Source: Bhargavaea ginsengi (lineage in GTDB: Bacteria; Bacillota; Bacilli; Bacillales_A; Planococcaceae). Taken from it: a stretch of 64,000 nt of DNA. The stretch's first letter is position 1. Each line of letters opens with the position of its first letter. The notes below the pieces were generated by a model. The model made no database searches and was not told the DNA's origin. It saw only the letters and a program-made list of their open reading frames with translations. A program made the position numbers and the translations under genes. Below are positions 1 through 7,899 of the stretch, in pieces. The DNA lies in NCBI RefSeq assembly GCF_900109165.1, contig NZ_FNZF01000001.1:51081-115080 (forward strand), in the 5' to 3' direction.

Positions 1-111
1 CGCCTGCCGGACACCCGCCCTGATTGCATTAGACAGTGCTTCTTCCGGAATCGGAATCTGATCCATCTGCTCCTTCATGCTCCGAAGCCGCTCTTCTTCA
101 CGCTCAGTCAT
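1..111 (-). CDS. DUF4179-type anti-sigma factor partner, N-terminal fragment
   Basis: Only the first 37 residues are in the window; the gene runs off the left edge. The start (begins MTEREEERLRSMKEQ) overlaps the last 8 bases of the upstream ECF sigma gene, so the two are translationally coupled. The stretch around residues 18-36 (IPIPEEALSNAIRAGVRQA) resembles the conserved N-terminus of DUF4179 proteins, which are usually cotranscribed with SigV-like ECF sigma factors and act as membrane-bound anti-sigma factors. Only the cytoplasmic N-terminus can be seen here, so the membrane segment and extracellular sensor part are inferred from family and context. Confidence 0.6.
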   Translation of the reverse strand, partial: MTEREEERLRSMKEQMDQIPIPEEALSNAIRAGVRQA

Positions 112-622
112 CTGTGTGCCCTCCCTTCCCGTTTATGAAATCCCGCAAAGTCCGAAGCGACTTGTGTAGGCGGGACTTAACAGTGCCCTCCGGAATTTTC
201 TCGATCTTCGCGATTTCTTTGATCTTCATGTCCTCGAAATACTTCAGATGGATCAGCCGGCGCGACGCCCCAGGCAGGGAGTGGAGGGCCTCCTCAATGA
301 TAAGGAAGTCGTCACCGGTATGCCCGATACTTTCCGGCATCCGGTCGGTTACCGGTTCACGCCTCGCATTCTTCAATTCATCCTGGCAGTAGTTGATCAT
401 GATCCGCGTCAGCCATGTTCTCGCATATGAGGGCTCTTTCAGCCGCCTGATATTGCGGAAAGCCCTCACCGTCACTTCCTGAACCGCCTCCACAGCGGCA
501 TGCTCTGATTTAAGGAAAGCGTACGCCGTACGATACAGCGACACCTTATGCAGCTCCATCAGCTGGACGAACGCCTCTGCATCTCCCCTGATTGAGCGCT
601 CAGCCAGCTCTCTTTCTTCCAT
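104..622 (-). CDS. ECF-type RNA polymerase sigma factor (SigV-like)
   Basis: This 172-residue protein has the size and two-domain layout of ECF (group 4) sigma factors. Sigma region 2 is around residues 10-80 (AEAFVQLMELHKVSLYRTAY, then TWLTRIMINYCQDELKN). Region 4 is around residues 108-165, with the helix-turn-helix KEIAKIEKIPEGTVKSRLHK that reads the -35 element. It directs core polymerase to a small stress regulon, probably cell envelope stress. The start is ATG with GGGGGAAGG upstream. It overlaps the putative anti-sigma gene by 8 bases. An ECF-type promoter at 653-684 suggests autoregulation. The exact paralog (SigV, SigX or other) cannot be settled from sequence alone. Confidence 0.9.
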   Translation of the reverse strand: MEERELAERSIRGDAEAFVQLMELHKVSLYRTAYAFLKSEHAAVEAVQEVTVRAFRNIRRLKEPSYARTWLTRIMINYCQDELKNARREPVTDRMPESIGHTGDDFLIIEEALHSLPGASRRLIHLKYFEDMKIKEIAKIEKIPEGTVKSRLHKSLRTLRDFINGKGGHTDD

Positions 623-652
623 GGCCTTCCCCCGCTTCCAATATCTCTGTAC

Positions 653-684
653 TTATTAGACAGGCGAAACCGAGAAAAGTTCAA
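653..684 (-). promoter_or_regulatory. Candidate ECF sigma autoregulatory promoter
   Basis: On the minus strand, TTGAAC (684-679) is followed by a GC-mixed spacer and GTCTAATAA ending near 653, about 30 bases before the sigma start codon. A GAAC-type -35 with a GTC-type -10 is the pattern of Bacillus ECF promoters, including those autoregulated by SigV or SigM. Use by this particular sigma factor is inferred. Confidence 0.55.
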
Positions 685-810
685 GGGAAATTGGTGAAAT
701 TTGAATTTGTTTTTGAAGAAAGTGTGTTGGGGCGGGATTTTTCCGGAATCGAGAGGCCGCAAAATGAGAAATTGGGGTTTGTTTTGGTGGGAAAATTGAA
801 AAATGGCGAT

Positions 811-839
811 TTGCCTTTTCTCTCATTCCTGACTTTAAT
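811..839 (+). promoter_or_regulatory. Sigma-A-type promoter for the NERD gene
   Basis: TTGCCT, 17 bases, TTTAAT. A start site near 846 would leave a very short leader that begins almost at the Shine-Dalgarno sequence. Confidence 0.45.
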
Positions 840-860
840 ACGGGAAAGGGGGTGGATTCT

Positions 861-1859
861 TTGGAGGAGCGTAATTATCCTCTGTATCTCTACGCTACGA
901 ACCGCTTGCTGGCAAGGCTGAACGATCAGAATCCAAAGTACGGTGAAATAAAACGTGAACTCACGACAACCCGCTTGGGTTACCAGGGAGAGCTCCGTTC
1001 GGATCAGCAGATCAGTCGTTCCCGTTTGCCACAAGGCAACCGGATATTGCATGACCTGACTGTGCGTGTATACGATGAAGACCCTGTCCAGATTGATACA
1101 CTAGTGCTTACTCCGCACTTTGCCTATATCCTCGAAGTCAAAAACATCAGCGGAAAGCTCGAGCTCGTACAGCAGCCGGCTTTGCTTAAACGGACTACCC
1201 GAGACGGGAAATCTAATTATTTCCAGTCTCCTTTCGTTCAATTAAACACGGCAGTCAACACGCTTAACTTTTGGCTGCTCGCACAAGACATCGATATTCC
1301 GGTGATCGGCGCGGTATTCCTTGCTTCCAAATACGCAGAACCCCATTTTGAAAAAAAGATGCCGGTGCACTTTATTCGAGAAATCCCCGATGTTCTGCAC
1401 AGCGAAATCACCAACCGCCCGAAATTGATTAACGAGGCCACAGTCGATTGGATCGCCACGGCGCTCCGAAACGAAGAAATCCCTTATGAACAGTTTCCAC
1501 TCTGCAATCACTTTGACCTCGCTCCGGTGGATCTCTTTACAGACTCCCTTTGCAGAAAATGTCTAGGCCGACTGGAGACCTCAACAAAACGTATTGGGAC
1601 ATGCCTCAAATGTAATAATCGGCAATGGATTCCCTACACCGAAACGATGGTCGATTATTTTCTCATCTTCAACAAAACCGCCACACTAGCCAGTTGCTCA
1701 AAATTCCTCAATCTGGGACGCTCGAAAACTGCAAAGATCATGAAATCTCCTTTATTCAAGCGCCGTGGCAATACGAACCGAACCTCATTTGAACTGAACC
1801 GTCCAAATATGAAGATATCACCTGACGGAAAATTAATGATCCCGGGAGAGAGGAAGTGA
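861..1859 (+). CDS. NERD (nuclease-related) domain protein with zinc ribbon
   Basis: About 332 residues. Residues 30-150 carry a NERD domain, a fold related to restriction endonuclease-like nucleases, recognisable in DPVQIDTLVLTPHFAYILEVK: the D and the ExK are the expected catalytic-type residues. A CxxC-CxxC pair near residue 225-250 (LCRKCLG, TCLKCNN) suggests a zinc ribbon. The basic C-terminus (FLNLGRSKTAKIMKS) may be a small DNA-binding helix-turn-helix. The start is taken as TTG at 861 because AAAGGGGGTGG lies at normal distance; GTG at 852 is too close to it. Base composition looks more AT-rich than the housekeeping genes and the gene is not part of the conserved B. subtilis order, so it is probably accessory. 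Substrate unknown; defence or DNA processing is possible. Confidence 0.8.
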   Translation: MEERNYPLYLYATNRLLARLNDQNPKYGEIKRELTTTRLGYQGELRSDQQISRSRLPQGNRILHDLTVRVYDEDPVQIDTLVLTPHFAYILEVKNISGKLELVQQPALLKRTTRDGKSNYFQSPFVQLNTAVNTLNFWLLAQDIDIPVIGAVFLASKYAEPHFEKKMPVHFIREIPDVLHSEITNRPKLINEATVDWIATALRNEEIPYEQFPLCNHFDLAPVDLFTDSLCRKCLGRLETSTKRIGTCLKCNNRQWIPYTETMVDYFLIFNKTATLASCSKFLNLGRSKTAKIMKSPLFKRRGNTNRTSFELNRPNMKISPDGKLMIPGERK

Positions 1860-1912
1860 ATGGGAATTCGGCGCGGTGGCGTTTCGTTCGTGAACCTATG
1901 CGGAAGCGCTAG

Positions 1913-2155
1913 TTTTTCATACTCGAACTTCTCGGATTCGTACGCAACCCTTGGGGCGCTGCACTTTTCATACGCGAACTTCCTCGATTCGTACGCATAC
2001 CCTGAGGGCGGCACACTTTTCGTACGCAAACTTCCTCGGTTCGTACGCAAACCAGGGGAGCGCTGCACTTTTCGTACGCGAACTTCTTGGATTCGTACGC
2101 AAACCCTGGGAGCGCCTCTCTTTTCGTACGCGAATTCTTTGAATTCGCACGCAAA
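1913..2155. repeat. Tandem ~52-bp repeat array 1 (CRTACGCRAAC half-sites)
   Basis: Five units are visible. Counting from the first base of each CRTAC core, half-sites start at 1918, 1939, 1969, 1990, 2021, 2042, 2073, 2094, 2125 and 2146. Spacing is 21 bases inside every unit and 30-31 between units, giving a 51-52 bp period. Each unit also has a conserved GC-rich linker (GGGAGCGCTGCACTTTT-like). The array fills the gap between the convergent NERD and ypsC genes, up to the ypsC terminator. The period is not a multiple of three and stops are rare, which creates long spurious frames on both strands. Function unknown. Confidence 0.9.
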
Positions 2156-2182
2156 CAAAAAAACCGGGCGTCGGCCCGGTTT
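2156..2182 (-). terminator. Intrinsic terminator of ypsC
   Basis: Stem AAACCGGGC / GCCCGGTTT (2161-2169 with 2174-2182), 4-base loop. On the minus strand it is followed by an unbroken U tract. Confidence 0.85.
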
Positions 2183-2188
2183 CCCCAT

Positions 2189-3322
2189 TCAATCTCTTTT
2201 CTTTTGTCCCCAGAACTGGTAGTAGTCGGTGCGGATGAAGCCGTTAAAGAGTTTTCGCTTCTTGGTGGCTTTCCGTCCATAAAGTTCTTCGAAGTTTTCC
2301 ATGGACGAGAGCATGTAGACGGACCAGGTCGGGTGAGGCACCATGGCGCGGCCGAGGTCGCGGATGGCTTGTTCGACTTCTTCCACCTCGCCGATCCGTT
2401 CGCCGTATGGCGGGTTGGAGGCCATGACGCCATTTTGCTTGTCCGTGGTGAAGTCGGATGCCTGCATCTGCTTGAACTGTATGAGGTCTCCGAATCCGGC
2501 TTCGGCAGCGTTGGCCTCGGCGACCTTGATCATGCGGTGGTCAATGTCGGTCCCTGTGATGTCCAGTTCGATATCGTAGTCCGCGACGCTGTCCGCATGT
2601 GCGCGGACCTCTTCCCAGACCTCCGGTTTCATCCACGGCCATTGTTCGCTTACGAACTCACGATTATAGCCCGGCGCAAGGTTCTGGCCGATCATAGCGG
2701 CTTCGATTGCAAGGGTTCCGGAGCCACAGAACGGGTCGTGGAATGGACGATCCGGACTCCAGCGGGTCAGCTGGACAAGTGCTGCGGCGAGCGTCTCCTT
2801 AAGCGGCGCATCGCCCTGTCCCACCCGGTAGCCGCGCTTGTGGAGGCCCGGTCCGCTTGTGTCGATCGTGAGCGTCGCCATGTCTTTCAATACCGATACC
2901 TCGATCTTGAACAGTGCACCGGTCTCGGGCAAGATACCCCGTCGGCCATACGCCGAGTTCAGTCGCTCGACAATCGCTTTTTTCGAGATCGCCTGGCAGT
3001 CGCGGACGCTGCCCAGTTGGGATTTGACGGATTTACCGCTTACCGGGAATTCTGCATCTGCCGGAAGGTAATCTTCCCAAGGAATCGACTTTACGCCTTC
3101 GAAAAGATCATCAAAGGTTATCGCCTTGAACTCGCCGGCGACGATTTTCACACGATCTGCGACACGGAGCCACAGGTTCGCGCGTGCGATGGCGGTTTCA
3201 TCACCTTCAAAATAGATTTTCCCATTTTCGACGGTCGGCTCGTAGCCGAGTGCGCGGACTTCGTCGGCGACGGGCTTCTCGAGGCCCATCGCAGCAGTCG
3301 CCACCAGTTTGAATGTTGTCAT
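2189..3322 (-). CDS. ypsC: THUMP-domain class I SAM-dependent RNA methyltransferase (YpsC, RlmL-type)
   Basis: About 377 residues. The N-terminus (MTTFKLVATAAMGLEKPVADE) and following THUMP domain (to about residue 160) bind RNA. The C-terminal half is a Rossmann methyltransferase with HDPFCGSGTLAIEAAM as SAM motif I and the catalytic SNPPYGERIG motif of N2-guanine or N6-adenine methylases. The family modifies 23S rRNA, as the N-terminal part of E. coli RlmL makes m2G2445; the exact target here is inferred. The start is the ATG at 3322 with GGTGAGGAG upstream; a longer frame to 3511 runs into the RNase P RNA gene and is rejected. The order ypsC-rnpB-gpsB matches B. subtilis. Confidence 0.93.
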   Translation of the reverse strand: MTTFKLVATAAMGLEKPVADEVRALGYEPTVENGKIYFEGDETAIARANLWLRVADRVKIVAGEFKAITFDDLFEGVKSIPWEDYLPADAEFPVSGKSVKSQLGSVRDCQAISKKAIVERLNSAYGRRGILPETGALFKIEVSVLKDMATLTIDTSGPGLHKRGYRVGQGDAPLKETLAAALVQLTRWSPDRPFHDPFCGSGTLAIEAAMIGQNLAPGYNREFVSEQWPWMKPEVWEEVRAHADSVADYDIELDITGTDIDHRMIKVAEANAAEAGFGDLIQFKQMQASDFTTDKQNGVMASNPPYGERIGEVEEVEQAIRDLGRAMVPHPTWSVYMLSSMENFEELYGRKATKKRKLFNGFIRTDYYQFWGQKKRD

Positions 3323-3381
3323 CGTACCACTCCTCACCGCCGGGACCGTCCCCGGCGAGTCTGCTGTATGTATCGTTATCG

Positions 3382-3419
3382 TACAAAAGAAACGCTCTCC
3401 TGTCATGGGAGAGCGTTTC
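3382..3419 (-). terminator. Intrinsic terminator of rnpB
   Basis: Perfect 12-bp stem GAAACGCTCTCC / GGAGAGCGTTTC (3389-3400 with 3408-3419), followed on the minus strand by TTTTGT. Confidence 0.85.
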
Positions 3420-3435
3420 GTTGTTTGCAAATATA

Positions 3436-3831
3436 CCGTCGCCATTCGATAAGCCATGTTTTGTTCCTTCGTACTCAGACGGCTTGCGCCTCGTACTCCG
3501 GCGGTAATCATCTATCTACAGGCAGCTGCCTGTCCCTTCCTCTGTTCAGTTCCTTCGGAAGGACGCCCCTACCAAAATTTGGGTTTCTCGCTCGAGGGGT
3601 TTACCCGTTCCACCCGCACCGTTTCCGATGCGGCTACGTCACTGTGGCACTTTTCAGGAGATCTCTGCCGTATCCCGAAGGACTTAGGCATTATCCCCGC
3701 CGTCAGACCCGGATGGATCTGCCCCGGCTTATGACTTCGCCGGGCACGAACACTACGGTCATCTCAGAACCGTGCGAGCATGGACTTTCCTCTACAACCC
3801 GAAGTTGCAGCGATTACCTGAATGACGACTT
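3436..3831 (-). ncRNA. rnpB: RNase P RNA, type B
   Basis: The catalytic RNA of RNase P, which removes 5' leaders from tRNA precursors. On the minus strand the universally conserved blocks appear in order: GGTAATCGCTGC near the 5' end, GAGGAAAGTCCATGCTCGCA, TAGTGTTCGTGCCCGGCGAA, AAAGTGCCACAGTGACG, GTAAACCCCTCGAGCGAGAA, then CCCAAATTTTGGTAGGGG and finally GAACAAAACATGGCTTA. The last block order is typical of Bacillus type B RNA. The ends pair as helix P1: GTCGTCATTC at 3829-3820 with GAATGGCGAC at 3447-3438. It has its own promoter and terminator. End positions are good to a few bases. Confidence 0.97.
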
Positions 3832-3842
3832 TGGCATCGTTT

Positions 3843-3871
3843 ATCATAACATAAACGCGCTCCGGAATCAA
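3843..3871 (-). promoter_or_regulatory. Sigma-A promoter of rnpB
   Basis: Minus strand TTGATT (3871-3866), 17-base spacer, TATGAT (3848-3843); the RNA would start about 10 bases downstream, matching the P1 end. A 9-bp inverted repeat, CGCTCCGGA (3858-3850 region paired with TCCGGAGCG near 3893-3901), spans the promoter and may also serve as the end of the gpsB transcript. Confidence 0.8.
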
Positions 3872-3917
3872 TGAGGATAAGATTTCCATCTTCTCCACTC
3901 CGGAGCGCAGACTGAAT

Positions 3918-4217
3918 TCAGTCGTTGAGCTTATTTCCAAACACATGGCGCTCGAGATTCGACAGACGCTTGAGGATGTCGAAATTCGTTGTGCCTGTCT
4001 GTTGAGGCGCCGGTGCGGATGAACGGCTTTTCAGCTCTTCAATTTCCTCGTAAAGCCGCTTGTTTTCTTCAGTAAGTGCGGCAATCTTCTTGTTGAATGA
4101 TTCGTAGTCTTGGATGATTTCATCGAGAAAATGATCGACTTCGTCCGGCTTGTATCCCCGGACTCCAGTTTTGAACTCATGTTCGAGGATTTCCTTGGCA
4201 GTCAGTTTAGTCTCCAT
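3918..4217 (-). CDS. gpsB: Cell division protein GpsB
   Basis: A 99-residue DivIVA-like cytoplasmic coiled-coil protein. The N-terminal lipid or partner-binding head ([20 protein letters not shown], residues 5-25) is the GpsB/DivIVA signature, followed by coiled coil to about residue 70 and a short C-terminal trimerisation region ([18 protein letters not shown]). GpsB shuttles between septum and side wall, docks the cytoplasmic tail of class A PBPs such as the PonA encoded at 9077, and helps balance elongation with division. It is preceded by a good promoter and followed by rnpB. The ypsA and cotD genes found upstream in B. subtilis are missing. Confidence 0.95.
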   Translation of the reverse strand: METKLTAKEILEHEFKTGVRGYKPDEVDHFLDEIIQDYESFNKKIAALTEENKRLYEEIEELKSRSSAPAPQQTGTTNFDILKRLSNLERHVFGNKLND

Positions 4218-4252
4218 GACTCTCGTCCTTCCGTCTTTGCTTGCTTCCTTGA

Positions 4253-4282
4253 ATTATAGCATATTTTGCCCGCCGGTGTTTA
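4253..4282 (-). promoter_or_regulatory. Sigma-A promoter of gpsB
   Basis: Minus strand TAAACA, 18-base spacer, extended -10 TGCTATAAT (TATAAT at 4258-4253). Confidence 0.7.
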
Positions 4283-4377
4283 ATCATGTCGGAAAGAAAG
4301 AGCCGCTACTGTCGGAATCTGCGCTTGCCCGGGAAATAGTCGGAACACTCCGCAGGAATATTTCCCCGCTTCGATTC

Positions 4378-5625
4378 TTATTTCCCCTGTTTTCTTCGAA
4401 CACGGGCCAGGCGCTTTTCAAAGCGTTGCTGCCATCGTTCTTTCCTTGCGGGTTTCAGCGCCTTCATGTTCTTCAGGAGACCTGCGGCACGCAGACAGTT
4501 CATCTCTGCTTCGGGCAGCTTACCAAGGCGGTGTTCCTGCAGTTTCGCCAACTCTTCTAGCGCCTGCAAAGTCTTCCCTTCATCAAGGCCACCCTTGTAG
4601 GCCTGCAAAAAAGCAGATTCCGCATCCTTGTATCGCTGCTCTTTCTTTAGGAGGAAGCCGAGGTAATAATACGCTTCGTCAGTTTCGTCGAAAAAGACGT
4701 TCGTCACTTCCTCCAGCACCTCACGGCTTTTCTCATATAATTTCAGGTCACCGAACCATTTGCCGATGTTGGTATGCGGAAGCGGGGTCTCTTCTTCGTT
4801 TTCTTTCATGAGAAGGCCGGTCAGTCTGGTGAACAGCGTCACCAGCGACAGCAGGTCCCACTCATTATGACGAAGGACGCGGAGCAGAAGGTCCGGGTTC
4901 CCGCTCCGCACCGCATCGGTATAAATAATCGGTGCAAGGAACCCGGGAACATCTTCTTCCCGATGAAATCCGAGCACTTCTTCCTCGACTGATTTCAGTG
5001 AGAAACTCTCGAGACCACCCTTCCATATGCGCCGGGTACCCTGGAGCAGGTCAATATGCGTCGGGTCATGAAGCTTGGGAAGATGTTCGCGGTTCATCGT
5101 CCAGCGGGTATGAAGCTGCGGCCAATCGAAGCTCTTGCCGTTGTAGGTAACGATTGTCCGTCCGGGTTTCCAGAGACCCGTCTCGAAAAGGAATGCCGTC
5201 TCGTGTGCGGGATCTGCCAGGACATATTGGTCAAGTGTGAAATCATACCCGTCCGTCGTAAGCAGGCCGGCCATGAAGATGAGTGAACCGGTCCCCTTGA
5301 GGCCGGTAGTTTCCGTATCGAAAAACAGCAGCTTTTTCTCGTCCCCTTCGGCGAATGGATGGATGCCGTCGGAGCCGGACCAGACGGATGCCGCTTCCTC
5401 GAGCTTGCCCAGAGCCAGACCGCCATGAACGGTGTCTGCCTGGTAGTGTGTCCGCTTTAGGAAAACCGTTCCGAATTGGTTGTCGATGCGCACCAGTCCG
5501 GCCGATGCCCATCGTTCCGCATATTCAGGGACAGGCGGCTTTTTAAAAGCAGTCTCTTTCATTTTTTCCGCAGGTGCCTTTTTCAGCATTTTCTTCATCT
5601 GCATCAGGCGGTTCTCGTAGGACAT
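4378..5625 (-). CDS. mrfB: Mitomycin repair exonuclease MrfB (YprB), RNase H-like
   Basis: 415 residues. The N-terminal half has a DEDD-type exonuclease fold: FFDTETTGLKGTG around residue 100 supplies the first Asp and Glu, VTYNGKSFDWPQL near residue 160 the second Asp, and HNEWDLLSL near 250 the last acidic site. The C-terminal part is helical with TPR-like repeats (DEAYYYLGFLLKKEQRYKDAE). In B. subtilis MrfA and MrfB together excise mitomycin C adducts in a UvrABC-independent pathway. The gene starts 7 bases after the mrfA stop with GGGGTGAG as ribosome site, so the two are cotranscribed. No clear poly-U terminator follows; an 8-bp hairpin (GGGAAATA / TATTTCCC) lies downstream near 4335-4365. 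Confidence 0.92.
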   Translation of the reverse strand: MSYENRLMQMKKMLKKAPAEKMKETAFKKPPVPEYAERWASAGLVRIDNQFGTVFLKRTHYQADTVHGGLALGKLEEAASVWSGSDGIHPFAEGDEKKLLFFDTETTGLKGTGSLIFMAGLLTTDGYDFTLDQYVLADPAHETAFLFETGLWKPGRTIVTYNGKSFDWPQLHTRWTMNREHLPKLHDPTHIDLLQGTRRIWKGGLESFSLKSVEEEVLGFHREEDVPGFLAPIIYTDAVRSGNPDLLLRVLRHNEWDLLSLVTLFTRLTGLLMKENEEETPLPHTNIGKWFGDLKLYEKSREVLEEVTNVFFDETDEAYYYLGFLLKKEQRYKDAESAFLQAYKGGLDEGKTLQALEELAKLQEHRLGKLPEAEMNCLRAAGLLKNMKALKPARKERWQQRFEKRLARVRRKQGK

Positions 5626-5631
5626 CGCAAC

Positions 5632-7899
5632 TCACCCCGCAAGCTTTCTGAGAAGCTCGGCGACACGGCGCTTGATGCTGCCTCCCGATTCCTGAGCACC
5701 TATGCAGACAGGGCAGCCGGAGTCGCACGGGCATGACTCAACATGTCCCGCAGTCTGGTCAAGCAGGTCCGGCCACATGCCGTGGATCCGCTTACTGAGG
5801 CCGATGCCGCCCGGGTAGCTGTCGTAGACAAAGAACGTCGGCCGCTTTGTATGGACGGCCTTCACCTGCGGCACAACATGAATATCGGAGCGGTCACAGC
5901 TGACAAACAACGGAATGAACGAATGCATCGCATACGCCGCCCCGGTCATCGTGTCAGTCAGATCTGACTCTGTCCAGTCCGCCGGCCGCTCAAACGACAG
6001 CCAAGCGGATGACGTGTGCATCTCTTCTGCGGGTAGCGTTATCGGCCCAGAACCGATGTTGTCATGGGTGTCGAAACGAATCTTCTTGAAAATTGTCGGC
6101 ATGGCGAGTACAGCAATGTCTCCGAATGATTCGGTATGGTCACCCTGCTCCTCGAATTCATCTTCTGCGATAACCTTGAGTTCTACGGCGAGGTTGGCGT
6201 CGGTGAAGTAGTCGACATCAACTTCCCGCACGTACGCCTTCTTTTCCTCCCAGTCGAGTTCCTCTACTTGGTACTGGGTACCCTGGTGAATATAGATGGC
6301 TTCCTCATGGAGGAGCGTCATCGCGCTGTAGCGGTCCATCTCCCCTATGACCGTCGTGTCGCGCGGGACCGATTTATCGATGATAATGACGTTCTCCTGA
6401 GAGGCAGAACGCAGGCTGATCTCGCTTGCCGGGAAGCGGTCGCTCATCCAGTGCCACTTGTCGCCCGCCTGGACGAGAATTCCCTCTGCCGCCAGGAAGG
6501 CAAGCAGTTCCTGCACGTCAAACTCACCGTACTGCTCATCAATGGTAAACGGCAGCTCGAACGACGCGCATTTCAGGTGATCCATGAGAATGAGGATGTT
6601 GTCCGGATGGATGCGCGCCTCTTCCGGTGACTGCCCGAACAGGTACTCCGGATTCTCGATCACATACTGGTCAAGAGGCAGTGACTGGGCAACATAGACG
6701 ATCAGCGCCTCGTCCTGGCGGCGGCCGGCACGGCCCGCCTGCTGCCAGGCGCTTGCAATGTTGCCCGGATAACCGGTCATGATGCAGGCCTGGAGCTGGC
6801 CGATATCGACACCGAGCTCGAGCGCATTCGTTGAAACGACCGTTTTGATCTCTCCGTTTCTGAGCCCCTTTTCAATCTCCCGCCGCTCCGACGGCAGATA
6901 GCCGCCCCGGTAGCCACGGATTGTTGTATCGGACAGCTTTTTCTTTGTCATCTCTTTCATATATGTGACGAGCATCTCGACACGCACCCGGCTTTTGGCA
7001 AATACAATGGTCTGGATGTTCTCCTGGTACAGCCTGCGGGCAAGATCACGCACCTCGAGTACTGCAGACCGCCGGATGCCGAATGTCTTGTGTACCACAG
7101 GAGGATTGTAGAAGATGAAATGCTTTTTACCAGACGGCGCACCATTTTCAGCAATCAGCGTCATCTCCCGATTTGCAAGCGATTCTGCCAGCTCCTGAGG
7201 ATTGGCGATCGTAGCAGACGTACAGATGATGACCGGGTCGCTTCCGTAGTAGCGTGCAATCCTGACCAGCCTGCGGAGCACATGCGAGACATGGCTGCCG
7301 AATACTCCTTTATACGTATGAAGCTCATCGATCACGATATACTTCAGATTCTCGAAAAGCGAGACCCACTTCGTATGGTGCGGCAGGATGCCGGAGTGGA
7401 GCATGTCCGGATTCGTCATGATGATGTGCCCCGACTTCCTCACTTTCTGTCGGATGCCCGGACTCGTGTCTCCATCATACGTATGGCTCAGGATCTCCTC
7501 ACCGCTTTCCTCGATCAGTCTGTGAAGATCCGCCATCTGGTCCTGTGCGAGGGCTTTTGTCGGGAACAGATAAAGCGCCCGTGATGAACGGTCCTCCAGA
7601 ACGGACTGCAACACTGGAAGGTGGTAGCAGAGCGACTTGCCGGAGGCGGTCGGCGTCACGGCCGTAAATGACTTGCCGGAGACGGCCAGATCAAAGGCTT
7701 CACGCTGGTGTGTATAAAGCTGTCCGATTCCCCGTGACTCGAGTGCTGTTCGAATTGACGGGTGAAGCCGTTCAGGGAAAGGCGCATATCGGGCATCCTT
7801 CCCTTCAATGACCCGGTGATGACGGATCGAATCGCGCATTTCGGGATCGGAGAGCCATTCACCGACCAGCTCACTGATGGTCTTCTGCTTATTGAGCAT
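5632..7899 (-). CDS. mrfA: DEAD/DEAH helicase MrfA (YprA)
   Basis: About 755 residues, superfamily 2 helicase. Walker A is TPTASGKSLCYHLP near residue 83, motif II is DELH (VIDELHTYKG) and motif VI is QQAGRAGRRQDEALIVY. The C-terminal MZB (DUF1998) domain ends with the metal-binding cysteine cluster CPCDSGCPVC near residue 725. It unwinds DNA at mitomycin lesions and recruits the MrfB nuclease. Two adjacent ATGs exist at 7902 and 7899; GGAGGGG lies at better distance from 7899. The start overlaps the end of yppE by about 11 bases, so yppE-mrfA-mrfB form one unit. Confidence 0.95.
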   Translation of the reverse strand: MLNKQKTISELVGEWLSDPEMRDSIRHHRVIEGKDARYAPFPERLHPSIRTALESRGIGQLYTHQREAFDLAVSGKSFTAVTPTASGKSLCYHLPVLQSVLEDRSSRALYLFPTKALAQDQMADLHRLIEESGEEILSHTYDGDTSPGIRQKVRKSGHIIMTNPDMLHSGILPHHTKWVSLFENLKYIVIDELHTYKGVFGSHVSHVLRRLVRIARYYGSDPVIICTSATIANPQELAESLANREMTLIAENGAPSGKKHFIFYNPPVVHKTFGIRRSAVLEVRDLARRLYQENIQTIVFAKSRVRVEMLVTYMKEMTKKKLSDTTIRGYRGGYLPSERREIEKGLRNGEIKTVVSTNALELGVDIGQLQACIMTGYPGNIASAWQQAGRAGRRQDEALIVYVAQSLPLDQYVIENPEYLFGQSPEEARIHPDNILILMDHLKCASFELPFTIDEQYGEFDVQELLAFLAAEGILVQAGDKWHWMSDRFPASEISLRSASQENVIIIDKSVPRDTTVIGEMDRYSAMTLLHEEAIYIHQGTQYQVEELDWEEKKAYVREVDVDYFTDANLAVELKVIAEDEFEEQGDHTESFGDIAVLAMPTIFKKIRFDTHDNIGSGPITLPAEEMHTSSAWLSFERPADWTESDLTDTMTGAAYAMHSFIPLFVSCDRSDIHVVPQVKAVHTKRPTFFVYDSYPGGIGLSKRIHGMWPDLLDQTAGHVESCPCDSGCPVCIGAQESGGSIKRRVAELLRKLAG

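Noticed and set aside
1913..2155. CRISPR array
   Set aside because: Linkers between half-sites are themselves conserved, there are no unique spacers, and no cas genes are nearby.
1913..2155. LexA (SOS) boxes in the arrays
   Set aside because: CGAAC ... GTTCG-like pairs occur, but the gap is 7-9 bases, not the 4 of the Bacillus LexA box, and they lie at gene ends.
1860..2160. Insertion sequence remnant
   Set aside because: No transposase fragment, terminal inverted repeat or target duplication could be seen.
1909..2433. Array-coded frames as repeat proteins
   Set aside because: Frames exist in several phases on both strands, lack ribosome sites and shift with a 52-bp period.
2087..3874. 595-codon plus-strand open frame
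   Set aside because: It starts in repeat array 1 and runs antisense to ypsC and through rnpB; no ribosome site or family pattern.
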